From Acidovorax sp. 210-6 (lineage in GTDB: Bacteria > Pseudomonadota > Gammaproteobacteria > Burkholderiales > Burkholderiaceae_C), in assembly GCF_010020825.1 (NCBI RefSeq), contig NZ_JAACJE010000001.1, positions 1,178,001 through 1,242,000 on the forward strand: a stretch of 64,000 bases of DNA, given 5' to 3'. The position numbers were made by a program, and so were the translations under genes. This document shows, piece after piece, positions 48,259-58,401 of the stretch. Below the pieces are notes generated by a model. The model searched no databases. It worked only from the letters and a program-made list of their open reading frames with translations, and was not told where the DNA came from. Each line of letters opens with the position of its first letter. Position 1 is the stretch's first letter.

Positions 48259-49905
48259 ATGACTTCCATCTTCGACCAGCACCTGCCCCGCACCGCCGCC
48301 AACTTCGCACCGCTGTCCCCATTGGGTTTCATCGAGCGCACCGCCGAGGTGTATCCCGACCGCCTGGCCATCGTGCACGGCAGCCTGCGCCAGACCTGGG
48401 CGCAGACCTACGCGCGCTGCCGCCAGCTCGCCAGCAGCCTGCGCCGTGCCGGTATCGGCAAGAACGACACCGTGGCCGTGATGCTGCCCAACACGCCGCC
48501 CATGGTCGAGGCGCACTTTGGCGTGCCCATGGCGGGCGCCGTGCTCAACGCGCTGAACACGCGCCTGGACCCCGAGGCCATCGCCTTCATGCTCGACCAC
48601 GGCGAGGCCAAGGCCGTGATCGTGGACCCCGAGTTCGCGCCCACCCTGGCCAAGGCGCTGGCGCTGCGCCAGTCGAGCGCGCCGCTGCTGCTGATCGATG
48701 TCGAGGACGAGGTCTTCGGGCCCGCGCTGCAGAAGGTCGGCAGCACCACCTACGAAGCCTTCGTGGCCACCGGTGATGCGGCCTTTGCTTGGAGCCTGCC
48801 CGCCGACGAGTGGGATGCCATTGCGCTCAACTACACCAGCGGCACCACGGGCAACCCCAAGGGCGTGGTCTATCACCACCGGGGCGCGGCCATCAACGCC
48901 ATCAGCAACGTGATGGAGTGGGACATGCCCAAGCACGCCGTGTACCTGTGGACGCTGCCCATGTTCCATTGCAACGGCTGGTGCTTCCCCTGGACGGTGG
49001 CGGCGCGCGCGGGCGTCAACGTGTGCCTGCGACGCGTGGAGGCGCAGGCCATCTTCGACGCCATCCGCAACCACGGCGTCACGCACTACTGCGGCGCACC
49101 CATCGTGCATGGGCTGCTGGTGAACGCGCCCGAGGCCATGAAGGCGGGCGTACCCGCAGGCGTCAAGGCCATGGTGGCGGGCGCTGCGCCACCGGCCTCG
49201 ATGATCGAGGGCATGGAGAAGCTGGGCTTCGACCTGACCCATGTGTACGGCCTGACCGAGGTGTATGGCCCCGCCACCGTGTGCGCCAAACACGAGGCCT
49301 GGAACGACCTCGACATCGGCGAGCGCGCGCGTCTCAATGCCCGCCAGGGCGTGCGCTACCACCTGGAGCGCGACGTGCGCGTGCTCGACCCCGAAACCAT
49401 GCAGCCCGTGCCCCAGGACGGCGAGACCATGGGCGAGATCATGTTCAAGGGCAACATCGCCATGAAGGGCTACCTGAAGAACCCCAAGGCGACCGAGGAG
49501 GCCTTTGCCGGGGGCTGGTTCCACAGCGGCGACCTGGCCGTGCAGTACCCCGACGGCTACATCAAGATCAAGGACCGCAGCAAGGACATCATCATCTCGG
49601 GCGGCGAGAACATCTCGTCCATCGAGGTGGAAGACGTGCTTTACCGCCATCCCGACGTGCTGGCCGCCGCCGTGGTGGCCAAGCCCGATCCGAAGTGGGG
49701 CGAAACACCCTGTGCCTTCATCGAACTCAAGGTCGGCGCCACCACCACGCCCGAGGACATCGTGGCGCACTGCAAGAAGCACCTGGCAGGCTTCAAGGTG
49801 CCGCGTGCCGTGGTGTTCGGTGAGCTGCCCAAGACCAGCACCGGCAAGATCCAGAAATTTGAATTGCGCAAGCAGGCTGGATCGGCGGGTGCGATCGATG
49901 TGTGA
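48259..49905 (+). CDS. Acyl-CoA synthetase (AMP-forming)
   Basis: This 548-residue ANL-superfamily ligase activates a carboxylic acid through an acyl-adenylate and transfers it to CoA. It has the P-loop YTSGTTGNPKGVVYHHRGA (about 194-212), the motif HVYGLTEVYGPAT, the hinge YIKIKDRSKDIIISGGENIS and the catalytic Lys near the end (KTSTGKIQKFELR). It resembles medium-chain and methylmercaptopropionate-type ligases (DmdB/FadK-like), but the substrate cannot be assigned. The ATG at 48259 is preferred to a TTG two codons earlier. A Na/Pi transporter gene follows after 45 bases. Confidence 0.93.
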   Translation: MTSIFDQHLPRTAANFAPLSPLGFIERTAEVYPDRLAIVHGSLRQTWAQTYARCRQLASSLRRAGIGKNDTVAVMLPNTPPMVEAHFGVPMAGAVLNALNTRLDPEAIAFMLDHGEAKAVIVDPEFAPTLAKALALRQSSAPLLLIDVEDEVFGPALQKVGSTTYEAFVATGDAAFAWSLPADEWDAIALNYTSGTTGNPKGVVYHHRGAAINAISNVMEWDMPKHAVYLWTLPMFHCNGWCFPWTVAARAGVNVCLRRVEAQAIFDAIRNHGVTHYCGAPIVHGLLVNAPEAMKAGVPAGVKAMVAGAAPPASMIEGMEKLGFDLTHVYGLTEVYGPATVCAKHEAWNDLDIGERARLNARQGVRYHLERDVRVLDPETMQPVPQDGETMGEIMFKGNIAMKGYLKNPKATEEAFAGGWFHSGDLAVQYPDGYIKIKDRSKDIIISGGENISSIEVEDVLYRHPDVLAAAVVAKPDPKWGETPCAFIELKVGATTTPEDIVAHCKKHLAGFKVPRAVVFGELPKTSTGKIQKFELRKQAGSAGAIDV

Positions 49906-49950
49906 CCATTGTTGGATCCGTGTGGCGGTTTGGCCGCATCCGGTTGTGCG

Positions 49951-51771
49951 ATGAATAGCTCTCCCACCTTCGGCATGCTCACCGTGTCACTGCTGGGCGG
50001 CATCGGCCTGTTCCTGCTCGGCATGACCATGCTTACCGACGGCCTCAAGTTGGCCGCAGGCCGGGCCCTGGAGCGTATTCTCGCCGCCTGGACGCGCACC
50101 CGCCTGCACGGGCTGGCCACCGGTGTGTTGCTCACGGCGCTGGTGCAGTCGTCCACGGCCATGACCGTGGCCGCCATCGGCTTCGTCAACGCCGGGCTGC
50201 TGAGCTTTACCTCGGCGCTGTGGGTGGTGTTTGGCTCCAACCTCGGTTCTTCCGTCACGGGATGGCTGGTGGCATGGATTGGCTTCAAGATGAAGGTGGA
50301 CGCGTTTGCCCTGCCGTTCATCGGCCTGGGCATGGCGCTCAAGCTCACGGGCGAGGGCACGCGCCGGGGTGGGCTGGGCATGGCCTTGGCCGGGTTTGGC
50401 GTGCTCTTTTTGGGCATCGATTTGCTCAAGGAGGGCTTTGAAGGACTGGGGCCCCAGGCCCTGCCGCAGCTCGACGGAACACTGCCGGGTGTGATCCTCG
50501 CAGGCCTGCTGGGCATTGGGCTGACGATCCTGCTGCAGGCCTCGTCGGCCACGCTGACCTTGGTGTTGACCGCCGTGGCTGGGGGCATGATGCCCGTTGA
50601 GGTGGGGGCGGGCGTGGTGATTGGCGCCAACGTCGGCACCACGCTCACCGGCATCCTGGCGGCCATCGGCGCCACGTCCAATGCCCGCCGGCTGGCGGCG
50701 GCGCATGTGCTGTTCAACGTGGTGACCGCCGTGGTGGCCGTGGCGGTGCTCTCGCCCTTGCTGCGGCTGATCCATGCCGTGGGCGTCTGGCTCACGGGCA
50801 GCGGCGATGCCGTGACGCAACTGGTGCTCTTCCACACGCTGTTCAATCTGCTGGGCGTGCTGCTGATGTGGCCGCTGTCCGGACCGCTGGTGCGGTTCCT
50901 GCTGGCGCGGTTCACCACGGCCGACGAGGACGCGGCGCGCCCGCGCTACCTGGACCGCAACGTGGCGGCCGTGCCGGTGCTGGCCTTGCAGGCGCTGCGG
51001 CACGAGCTGGCGCGTCTGGGCCATCTGGCCATGCAACTGGCGCGCGAGGCCACGCGCCTCAACCCCGTGGCATTGCCCTGGACAGCACCTGTGCCCCAGG
51101 CCGATGTGCGCCTGGGGCGTCAGCTCCAGTCCATCGAGCAGTTGCAGTTGCAGATCGGCAAGTTCGTGAGCGAAACCAGCCGGGGCGCCATGCACAAGGA
51201 GGTGGCGACCCAGTTGCCGGAGTTGCTGCGCATCGCCACGCATTTCGACACCCTGGCGCGGGTGATGCACCATGTGGGCGTACAGGGCAACCACACGCCG
51301 CGCGCGGACGAATCGCCCGGGCTGTCGCTGCTGATCCTGCCCGGCATGCCCGAGCGCGCGCCCGCGGATGCGGCGCCACCGGGCACCGACATCGTGGCCT
51401 GCGTGGTGCCGGTCTTCACGGCAGCGGAGGCCTTCTTTGCCGCAGCCGACCCGGAAGGCCCGCAGCAGGCGCAGGGCGGACCGTGGCTGGCGGGCGAGGC
51501 CCGAGCGGCCTTCGAGGAGGCCTACCAGACGGCGAAGGCGTCGCTCCTGCACGCAGGCGCTGGAGGCGGGGTCGATGTCAATGCGGTGTACGACTGGCTG
51601 TCACGGCTCAGCGACCTGCGCCGCGCCGTGGAGCAGGGCTACAAGGCCAGCCAGCGGCTCGCGGCTTTGCCGGAGCTGTCTGGGCAGGCAGAGGGAGGCG
51701 CGGCCCAGCCGCTGGGCTACCCTGCAACGGGCGATGGCGGTGCATCGCCGGGCATGGAATCGGCCGAGTAA
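49951..51771 (+). CDS. Na/Pi cotransporter-family protein with PhoU-like tail
   Basis: This 606-residue protein has the two inverted QSS repeats of the PNaS family: GVLLTALVQSSTAMTVAAIG and GIGLTILLQASSATLTLVLT, with GANVGTTLTG after the second. Membrane helices fill about 1-310. The cytoplasmic C-terminal part (about 345-590) is helical and PhoU-like. It probably moves phosphate with sodium; related YjbB exports phosphate. The ATG at 49951 is the best start. It converges on ggt, with an AT-rich repeat between the stops. Confidence 0.9.
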   Translation: MNSSPTFGMLTVSLLGGIGLFLLGMTMLTDGLKLAAGRALERILAAWTRTRLHGLATGVLLTALVQSSTAMTVAAIGFVNAGLLSFTSALWVVFGSNLGSSVTGWLVAWIGFKMKVDAFALPFIGLGMALKLTGEGTRRGGLGMALAGFGVLFLGIDLLKEGFEGLGPQALPQLDGTLPGVILAGLLGIGLTILLQASSATLTLVLTAVAGGMMPVEVGAGVVIGANVGTTLTGILAAIGATSNARRLAAAHVLFNVVTAVVAVAVLSPLLRLIHAVGVWLTGSGDAVTQLVLFHTLFNLLGVLLMWPLSGPLVRFLLARFTTADEDAARPRYLDRNVAAVPVLALQALRHELARLGHLAMQLAREATRLNPVALPWTAPVPQADVRLGRQLQSIEQLQLQIGKFVSETSRGAMHKEVATQLPELLRIATHFDTLARVMHHVGVQGNHTPRADESPGLSLLILPGMPERAPADAAPPGTDIVACVVPVFTAAEAFFAAADPEGPQQAQGGPWLAGEARAAFEEAYQTAKASLLHAGAGGGVDVNAVYDWLSRLSDLRRAVEQGYKASQRLAALPELSGQAEGGAAQPLGYPATGDGGASPGMESAE

Positions 51772-51786
51772 GCGGCTGAAACGCTC

Positions 51787-51837
51787 CTTTTTTAATAGCT
51801 GCTGGCGCCTATAAATAGGGCGTCAGAGCCATTTTTC
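51787..51837 (+). repeat. AT-rich palindromic repeat, copy 8
   Basis: TTTTTTTAATAGC is followed by the imperfect inverted repeat CTGGCGCCTAT/ATAGGGCGTCAG, then AGCCATTTTTC. With T-runs on both strands it could terminate transcription of both convergent genes (Na/Pi transporter and ggt). Confidence 0.75.
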
Positions 51838-51841
51838 GCTC

Positions 51842-53644
51842 TCAATCACCCATGACCACGCCTTCGCGGCGCGGGTCGGCGCCGCCGAGCCACGCCGGGC
51901 GGCCCTGGGCCTGGCCGCGTTGCAGGGCCTGCAGGCCGCTGGTCATGTTCATCTCGCGCACCTCGGCGCCACGCGCACGCAGTTGCTCCACCGTGGCGGG
52001 CGGGAAGCGTTTTTCTTCCAGCAGCGAGGGGCCATTGAGCGAGCCGAAATTGGGCAGGTTGATGGCCTGCTGCGGCGACAGCCCCCATTGCAGCGCGCCG
52101 TAGAGCGTCTTGGCCGTGTAGTGGATGATGAGCGCGCCGCCGGGGCTGCCGCCGCTCATGAGCACCTGGCCGCTGGCCTTGTCGAGCACCAGCGTGGGCG
52201 CCATGGACGAGCGCGGGCGCTTGCCGGGCTGCACGCGGTTAGCGATGGGCGCGCCCTGCGCGTCGGCGGGGGCAAAGCTGAAGTCGGTCAGCTCGTTGTT
52301 CAGCAAGAAGCCCTTGACCATCTGGCGCGCGCCGAAAGCGTCCTCGATGGTGGTGGTCATGGCCAGGGCATTGCCATGGCCGTCCACGATGCTGATGTGG
52401 CTGGTGCCGTACTCGGGCTGGTCGGGCATGGGGGCCAGGCTGGTCTGGGTGCCGGCGGGCTTGCCGGGCTGCGCCACCTTCATGCTCTGCGCGCCGATGA
52501 GCCGGGCGCGGCTGGCGAGGTAGGCCGGGTCGAGCAGGCTCATCCAGCTGCCACCCGGGGGCTGCACGAAATCGGGGTCGGCCACGTAGAGCGCGCGGTC
52601 GGCGAAAGCCAGGCGCGCGGCCTCGGTGTAGAGGTGCAACCAGTCCGCCGTGGGCAGGCCGTCCTGCAGCGGCAGGCTGGCGGCGTTGGTGTGGTTCAGG
52701 ATGCCCAGGATCTGCCCCACGGCGATGGCGCCCGAGCTCGGCGGCGGGAAGCCGCACAGGCGGTAGTCCTGCGCTCGGGCGCGGTAGTCCACGCACAGGG
52801 CCTCGCGCTTCTTGGGCTGGTAGCCCGCCAGGTCGGCCAGACTGAGCTTGCCGGGGTTGGTGGGGTGCTTCTGCACCTTGTCCACGATGGCCTGGGCGAT
52901 CTCGCCCTCGTGCAGGGCCTTGCTGCCCTCGGCGGCGATGCGGCGCAGCACGGCGGCCAGTTCGGGGTTGCGCAGGTGGGAGCCCACGTCGTGCGCGTTG
53001 CCGTCGGGCTTGAAGAAATAGGCGGCGGCCACCGGGTCTTTTTTCAGGTGGGCGTCGCCCTTGACCAGCGTGTGCAGGCGCGGGCTGACCTTGAAGCCGC
53101 CCTCGGCCAGTTGGATGGCCGGCTGGAACAGCGCGGCCCAGGGCAGCTTGCCGTGCTGGCGGTGCGCCATCTCCAGCATGCGCAAGGTGCCGGGCACGCC
53201 GACCGAGCGGCCGCCCACCACGCCGTCGTGGAAAGCCAGGGGCTTGCCGCTGGCGTCGAGGAAGAGTTTTTCGTCGGCAGCGGCCGGGGCCGTCTCGCGC
53301 CCGTCATAGGCCTCCACCTTGCCGCCGCTGGCGTGCAGCAGGAAGGCGCCGCCGCCGATGCCGCTGGACTGCGGCTCGACCAGCGTCAGCACCATCTGCA
53401 CCGCGATGGCCGCGTCCACCGCCGAGCCGCCGGCCTTGAGCACCTGGTAGCCCGCGTCGGTGGCCAGCGGGTTGGCGGCGGCCACGGCGAACTTGCTGGT
53501 GGTCCAGCCCGGCTTCTCGGTGTAGCCCGAGGCGGCTTCGGGCTGGCTGGGCGCGGTGTAGTGGAACGTTGGTGCGCTGGCGCAGCCGGCGAGCGCGGCG
53601 GCCAGGGCCAGCGCACCCAGGCGGGAGGGATGCAAAGCGTTCAT
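51842..53644 (-). CDS. ggt: Gamma-glutamyltransferase
   Basis: This 600-residue precursor cleaves glutathione and other gamma-glutamyl compounds. It self-cleaves into large and small subunits at Thr414 in EYGTSHISIVDGHGNA; most family members have TTH, here TSH. The N-terminus looks like a lipoprotein signal (LGALALAAALAGCAS), so it may be anchored rather than free in the periplasm. SSGIGGGAFLL and SGGSPGGALI are substrate-binding segments. The start at 53644 gives the signal peptide; an in-frame ATG ten codons upstream is unlikely. Confidence 0.95.
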   Translation of the reverse strand: MNALHPSRLGALALAAALAGCASAPTFHYTAPSQPEAASGYTEKPGWTTSKFAVAAANPLATDAGYQVLKAGGSAVDAAIAVQMVLTLVEPQSSGIGGGAFLLHASGGKVEAYDGRETAPAAADEKLFLDASGKPLAFHDGVVGGRSVGVPGTLRMLEMAHRQHGKLPWAALFQPAIQLAEGGFKVSPRLHTLVKGDAHLKKDPVAAAYFFKPDGNAHDVGSHLRNPELAAVLRRIAAEGSKALHEGEIAQAIVDKVQKHPTNPGKLSLADLAGYQPKKREALCVDYRARAQDYRLCGFPPPSSGAIAVGQILGILNHTNAASLPLQDGLPTADWLHLYTEAARLAFADRALYVADPDFVQPPGGSWMSLLDPAYLASRARLIGAQSMKVAQPGKPAGTQTSLAPMPDQPEYGTSHISIVDGHGNALAMTTTIEDAFGARQMVKGFLLNNELTDFSFAPADAQGAPIANRVQPGKRPRSSMAPTLVLDKASGQVLMSGGSPGGALIIHYTAKTLYGALQWGLSPQQAINLPNFGSLNGPSLLEEKRFPPATVEQLRARGAEVREMNMTSGLQALQRGQAQGRPAWLGGADPRREGVVMGD

Positions 53645-53728
53645 GGGCGTCTTTCGCAAAGGATGGCCGCCCATGGTAGCCCTGCCGCAAAAGTTGTGCT
53701 GGCACCAAGGAAAAATGCCTTGTACCGC

Positions 53729-53770
53729 AATAAATACGGGCGCTGGCAGCTATAAAAATAATAGCAAAAT
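53729..53770 (-). repeat. AT-rich palindromic repeat, copy 9 (partial)
   Basis: On the minus strand it reads ATTTTGCTATTATTTTTATAGC, then TGCCAGCGCCCGTATTTA. It lacks the second half. It lies upstream of ggt in a 219-base gap with no supported gene. Confidence 0.6.
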
Positions 53771-53863
53771 GCGCCGTGCACCGAGGCCGCGCCAGGGCGT
53801 GCCCATGGGCTGCGTTCCAGCCACCTTGTCATCCACGGGCCGGGTGCGGGCAGGAGGTGGCCC

Positions 53864-55438
53864 TCAGGCCGCAATCACGCGGTTCTTGCCCGCACGCTTG
53901 GCCAGGTACATGCCCTGGTCGGCGCGGCGGATGGCTTCGGTGGCGGTCTCCTGGGGCGTCATCTGGGCCACGCCTGCACTGAAGGTGATGAGCACCTTTT
54001 CGTTGTTGCGCAGGAAGAAGCGTGTGGTCAGCTCGCGCTGCAGGCGCTGCATGGCTTCCACGCCTTGTTCCTGGGTCGTGTCGGGCAGCAGGATCACAAA
54101 CTCCTCGCCCCCATAGCGCGCCAGCTGGTCTTGCGGGCGCATGACAGCGCGTACCACGTTGGCCAGGTGCACCAGGGCGGCGTCGCCGGTATCGTGCCCC
54201 AGGCGGTCGTTGAGTTGCTTGAAGTTGTCCACGTCGAGCAGGGCCACGCACAGCGGTGTGTCGGAACGGCGCGCGCGTGCGATCTCGCGCTCCAACACTT
54301 CGTCCAACCCCTTGCGGTTGAGCGAGCCGGTCAGCGGGTCGTGTCGTGCCTGGGCGCTGGCCTGGTCCAGCTCTTTCTGCAGGCGAGTCATCTCTGCCTG
54401 TTTTTCGGCGGTGCGCTCACGCAGTTCGGTCAGTTCGGCGTGGGCCAGTCGAGTGTCCAGTGCCATGGTGCGCGTTGCCTGCACCACCTCGCCCAGCACA
54501 GGGGTGATGTCCTCGATGCGGCTGGCTTGCGAGATCTGCTCGGCGTAGCGTTCCATCTTGTTCTGGTAGCCGCTGCTGGCATCCGTCATGGCTGACAGGC
54601 GTTCGACGAAGGTGGCCAGCATTTCCTTCATCTGATCCTGCGCTTCGACCATCCGGCCCTTGGCCTCGGTCTGCTTGAAGATCACGTCCTTGAGGCGGCG
54701 CTGCACATCGTCGAGCCGCCGCAGTGTGAGCGGCTGAGCCGTGGCGGCCACCAGCGCTTCGGCCTGGCCGTGCAGCCACTGGTCGTCGATGCTCAGCGCC
54801 GTGATGTTGGTGAACACCATGTTCAGCAACTCCAGCAGCATGCTGCGAATGGCAGCCTGGTCCTCGGCGGCGAAAGACAGGCGGAAGGTGAAGTTGCCCA
54901 GCATGAGCTGGAGGGTGCTGGCTGGCGGGTCGGGCTGGCGCAGGAAGCCCACCAATTGCTCGCCCAGCAGATGGACGCGGGCGTCATCGCTGCTCAGGCC
55001 ATGGAGCGTATGCTCAATGAGGCGCGCGAGTTGTTCGGCCAGTTCTTTGTGCACCGTACCAGGGCGGGCGCCGACGGTGCTGCCGATGGTGGGGCTGAGT
55101 GGCGCAGGGCCTGTGGTGGCGGGCGCGGCGTCCAGGTGGGCGGCCGGTGTGCTGGCGCCCAGCTTGGCGTAGCCCACCAGAACGGTCTGCATGGCCGACC
55201 AGTCTTTTTGGTTGACGGCGGATTCGAACTGCTCCAGCAGGCGCTTCTGTGCCGGTGTCTGGCCGGGAATGATGCGCAGGATCTGGCGCAGTGGCAGTTC
55301 TGGGAAGGGCAGGGGCGAGCTGGCCCCGGCGATTTCGTCATAGATCTGCCGAAAATGCTCCGGCGTGGGGGGGAGGCGGCGCTGGGCGAGTTGCTTGAGC
55401 GTTTCGCGCGCAATGTCTGATGGAGGGCGTTCGGCCAT
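53864..55438 (-). CDS. Cytoplasmic diguanylate cyclase
   Basis: This 524-residue protein has no membrane helix or signal peptide. Its N-terminal about 350 residues are helical and of unknown ligand, ending in a coiled coil (about 300-355). The C-terminal GGDEF domain has an intact active site GGEEF (443-447) and an RxxD inhibitory site (RPQD, 434-437). It is thus the clearest active cyclic di-GMP synthase in the window. The start at 55438 (MAERPPSDIARETL) is the first ATG of the conserved-looking part; the frame is open 29 codons upstream. Confidence 0.93.
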   Translation of the reverse strand: MAERPPSDIARETLKQLAQRRLPPTPEHFRQIYDEIAGASSPLPFPELPLRQILRIIPGQTPAQKRLLEQFESAVNQKDWSAMQTVLVGYAKLGASTPAAHLDAAPATTGPAPLSPTIGSTVGARPGTVHKELAEQLARLIEHTLHGLSSDDARVHLLGEQLVGFLRQPDPPASTLQLMLGNFTFRLSFAAEDQAAIRSMLLELLNMVFTNITALSIDDQWLHGQAEALVAATAQPLTLRRLDDVQRRLKDVIFKQTEAKGRMVEAQDQMKEMLATFVERLSAMTDASSGYQNKMERYAEQISQASRIEDITPVLGEVVQATRTMALDTRLAHAELTELRERTAEKQAEMTRLQKELDQASAQARHDPLTGSLNRKGLDEVLEREIARARRSDTPLCVALLDVDNFKQLNDRLGHDTGDAALVHLANVVRAVMRPQDQLARYGGEEFVILLPDTTQEQGVEAMQRLQRELTTRFFLRNNEKVLITFSAGVAQMTPQETATEAIRRADQGMYLAKRAGKNRVIAA

Positions 55439-55598
55439 GGCAGGCAGCGGTTGGGACAGGGAGCTGTCGAAAGGCCTGCTAGTGTGACAGAGGCGGCGCT
55501 GATTGCACAGTGCGTGCGGGTGCACGCCCCAGATACAAGTCAGCTATTCGTTGTATGCGTGCGGCACCTCCAGCGCATGACGCTGGCGTGGGCCATCC

Positions 55599-55702
55599 CA
55601 GGGCTCCCGCGCAAGAGCTGCCCTGCCGCGCCGGGCGCGTCCCCCTGCCCGCAGCGCTGCAAGAGCGGGGGGGGGGAAGGTGCGAAGCGCCGCAGGGGTC
55701 GC
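55599..55702. repeat. GC-rich noncoding repeat, copy C
   Basis: It begins CAGGGCTCCCGCGCAAGAGC, close to copies A and B at 8.4-8.6 kb. It has the matching C-run/G-run hairpin (GTCCCCCTGC to GAGCGGGG) and the tail GGAAGGTGCGAAGCGCCGCA. It lies directly at the end of the oxidoreductase gene. Confidence 0.78.
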
Positions 55703-55707
55703 TTATG

Positions 55708-56682
55708 TCAGTTCACCAGTACCAGCTTGCCCTGCACGCTGCGCGAGCCCATGTGGGCATAGGCGGCGGGCAGTTCGGCCATGGGCATGGTGCGATCGAT
55801 CACGGGCTTGATCTTGCCCTGGCCGTACCACTGGGCCAGCTCCATCATCATGGCGGCGTTGGCCTTGGGTTCGCGCTTGGAAAATTCGCCCCAGAACACG
55901 CCCACGATGCTGGCGCCCTTGAGCAGCGGCAGGTTCAGCGGCAGCGCAGGAATGGGGCCTGCGGCAAAGCCGATCACCAGGTAGCGCCCACGCCAGGCAA
56001 TGGCGCGGAAGGCGGGTTCGGCGAAGTCGCCGCCCACGGGGTCGTACACCACATCCGGCCCCTTGCCGTCGGTCAGGCGCTTGAGGGCTTCGCGCAGGTC
56101 TTCACGGGTGTAGTTGATGGTGGCGTCGGCACCGATGGAGGTGCACAGCGCGCATTTCTCGTCGGTGGAAGCGGCCGCAATCACCTTGGCACCCACGGCC
56201 TTGGCAATCTGGATGGCCGCTGTGCCCACGCCGCCTGCGGCGCCCAGCACGAGCACCGTTTCGCCGGCCTTGAGTTGGCCGCGGTCGATCAATGCGTGGT
56301 GCGAGGTGGCATAGGTCATGATGAAGGCGGCGGCATCCACATGCCCGAAGCCTGCGGGCAGGGGCATGCAAAGCGCCGCAGGTGCCAGCGTGTGGGTGCC
56401 AAAACCGCCCGTGCCCGAGAGGCAGGCCACGTTCTGGCCCACCTGCAGGTGGGTGACGCCTTCACCCACGGCCTGCACCACGCCCGCGTATTCGGCGCCG
56501 GGGACAAAGGGCAGGGGCGGCTTGATCTGGTACTTGTTCTGCACGATCAAGAGGTCAGGGAAGTTCAGGCTGGCGGCCTTGATCTCCACCAGCACCTCGC
56601 CCGCCTTGGGCGTGGGGGTGGGCAGTTCGGTCCAGGCCAGGGCCTCGACGCCCGTGGGATTGGTGCATAGCCATGCGTGCAT
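55708..56682 (-). CDS. NADPH:quinone oxidoreductase-family protein
   Basis: This 324-residue medium-chain reductase has the quinone-reductase layout without zinc ligands: ASLNFPDLLIVQNKYQ, the cofactor motif VLVLGAAGGVGTAAIQIAKA (about 142-161) and YDPVGGDFAEPAFRAI. It reduces quinones or enones using NADPH, by family. The ATG at 56682 gives MHAWLCTNPTG, the normal start. It diverges from surE. Its stop lies six bases from GC-rich repeat copy C. Confidence 0.92.
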   Translation of the reverse strand: MHAWLCTNPTGVEALAWTELPTPTPKAGEVLVEIKAASLNFPDLLIVQNKYQIKPPLPFVPGAEYAGVVQAVGEGVTHLQVGQNVACLSGTGGFGTHTLAPAALCMPLPAGFGHVDAAAFIMTYATSHHALIDRGQLKAGETVLVLGAAGGVGTAAIQIAKAVGAKVIAAASTDEKCALCTSIGADATINYTREDLREALKRLTDGKGPDVVYDPVGGDFAEPAFRAIAWRGRYLVIGFAAGPIPALPLNLPLLKGASIVGVFWGEFSKREPKANAAMMMELAQWYGQGKIKPVIDRTMPMAELPAAYAHMGSRSVQGKLVLVN

Positions 56683-56794
56683 GGGGGGTCTCCGGTCGTG
56701 AAAATCGAACGCCAGATGATAGGTGTGCACCATGGCCTCGTGTGTCCCACGGGCGACGGGCGCCGGGGGCACGGCACAGGGGCGGGCGGGCGCC

Positions 56795-56800
56795 TACAAT
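56795..56800 (+). promoter_or_regulatory. Candidate -10 box for surE
   Basis: TACAAT in the context GCCTACAATCG resembles the ppsA upstream region. No clear -35 box is seen. Transcription would start about 17 bases before surE. Confidence 0.4.
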
Positions 56801-56823
56801 CGCCGCCAACCCTGTGCTGAACC

Positions 56824-57609
56824 ATGAAGATTCTTCTGTCCAACGACGACGGCTACCAGGCCCCGGGCATCGTGGCCCTGCACCGCGCATTGCAGCAGGT
56901 GGCCGATGTGGAGGTGGTGGCCCCTGAGCACAACAACAGCGCCAAGTCCAATGCACTGACCCTCAATGCGCCCCTCTATGTGCACGAGGCGGCCAATGGC
57001 TTTCGCTACGTCAACGGAACGCCTGCCGACTGTGTGCACATTGCGCTGACCGGGTTGTTGGGCTACCGGCCGGATCTGGTGCTTTCTGGCATCAACAATG
57101 GCGCCAACATGGGGGACGACACCATTTATTCGGGCACCGTGGGTGCGGCCATGGAAGGCTACCTGTTCGGGATACCCGCCATCGCGTTTTCGCAGGTGGA
57201 CAAGGGTTGGGGCGAGCTGGAAGCGGCGGCGCAGAAGGCGGCCGACATGGTGCGTCAGATGCTTGCACTGAAGCTCGTGGGCCAGACCCCCTGGTTGCTC
57301 AACGTGAACATTCCCAACCTGCCCCTGCAGGCCCTGCGTGGTATCAAGCTGTGCCGCCTGGGGCGGCGCCATGCCGCCGAGCGCGTCATCACCCAGGTCA
57401 GCCCGCGGGGTGAGACCATGTACTGGATCGGTGGTGCAGGCGCGGCGCTGGACGACAGCGAAGGCACCGACTTCCATGCCACGGCGCTGGGGCATGTCTC
57501 GGTGACGCCGCTCAAAGTCGATCTGACCGACCACCAGAACCTGGGGTACTGGGCGCAGACGGCGGCCCGTTTGTCCGCAGGGACCGAACCCGCTGCGCTG
57601 AGGGAATGA
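56824..57609 (+). CDS. surE: 5'/3'-nucleotidase SurE
   Basis: This 261-residue metal-dependent phosphatase dephosphorylates nucleoside monophosphates and helps survival in stationary phase. The metal site is [12 protein letters not shown] (Asp8, Asp9), with the Ser of [14 protein letters not shown] and the Asn of [13 protein letters not shown]. Length is typical. Its stop overlaps the pcm start by ATGA, so the two are translationally coupled, as is common. Confidence 0.97.
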   Translation: MKILLSNDDGYQAPGIVALHRALQQVADVEVVAPEHNNSAKSNALTLNAPLYVHEAANGFRYVNGTPADCVHIALTGLLGYRPDLVLSGINNGANMGDDTIYSGTVGAAMEGYLFGIPAIAFSQVDKGWGELEAAAQKAADMVRQMLALKLVGQTPWLLNVNIPNLPLQALRGIKLCRLGRRHAAERVITQVSPRGETMYWIGGAGAALDDSEGTDFHATALGHVSVTPLKVDLTDHQNLGYWAQTAARLSAGTEPAALRE

Positions 57610-58385
57610 TGCAGCAGCGCCGCCCTGGTTTTCCGGCACGCATCGCACCGTCTGTGCCTGGCGGGCAGCGCCCTGCGGTGGTGCCTGCGGTGCAGCGGCC
57701 GGTGTCCATTCCGGCGCCGGCCGGGCTGGGGTTGGACTCCGCAGCGGTGCGCGCGCGCATGGTGCAGCGCCTGGCTGCTGGCGGGGTGAGCTCAGGTGCC
57801 GTGCTCACGGCCATGGGCGCGGTGGAGCGCCACCGCTTTGTGGACAGTGCCCTGGTCAACCAGGCCTACGAGGACACCAGCCTGCCCATTGGGCTGGGGC
57901 AGACCATCTCCAAACCCAGTGTCGTGGCGCGCATGATGGAGCTGTTGCTGGGTGCCGAGATTGCACGCAGTGCCGCAGGCCTGGGCCGGGTGTTGGAGGT
58001 GGGTACGGGTTGCGGCTACCAGGCTGCGGTGCTGGCGCGTCTGGCGCGTGAGGTTTACAGCATTGAGCGTCTGCGTGGGCTGCACGAGAAGGCACGCACC
58101 AACCTGCGGCCGTTGCGCCTGGCCAATGTGCATCTGATTCTGGGCGATGGCATGGAAGGCTATGCCAAGGGCGCACCCTATGCCGGCATCGTCGCTGCGG
58201 CCGGCGGGTCGCAGTTGCCGCTGGCTTGGTGCGAGCAACTCGCCGTGGGTGGGCGTCTGGTGGCACCCACAGCCCTTGCCGATGGGCAGCAAGTGCTTCT
58301 GGTGGTGGACAAGACCGCGCACGGATTGAAACAAACCGTGCTCGAACCCGTGCATTTTGTCCCCCTAAAATCGGGCGTTGCCTGA
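57606..58385 (+). CDS. pcm: Protein-L-isoaspartate O-methyltransferase
   Basis: This 259-residue enzyme uses SAM to methylate damaged isoaspartyl residues and start their repair. [20 protein letters not shown] precedes the SAM motif [20 protein letters not shown]. It carries a Pro/Arg-rich N-terminal extension of about 50 residues compared with the 208-residue E. coli enzyme. It follows surE by ATGA overlap and precedes nlpD by 16 bases. Confidence 0.95.
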   Translation: MMQQRRPGFPARIAPSVPGGQRPAVVPAVQRPVSIPAPAGLGLDSAAVRARMVQRLAAGGVSSGAVLTAMGAVERHRFVDSALVNQAYEDTSLPIGLGQTISKPSVVARMMELLLGAEIARSAAGLGRVLEVGTGCGYQAAVLARLAREVYSIERLRGLHEKARTNLRPLRLANVHLILGDGMEGYAKGAPYAGIVAAAGGSQLPLAWCEQLAVGGRLVAPTALADGQQVLLVVDKTAHGLKQTVLEPVHFVPLKSGVA

Positions 58386-58401
58386 CTGAAGGAGATTCGT
58401 T

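Noticed and set aside
52125-52523. Plus-strand frame opposite ggt (and a longer one, 51920-53755)
   Set aside because: Shadow of gamma-glutamyltransferase; no domain or ribosome site.
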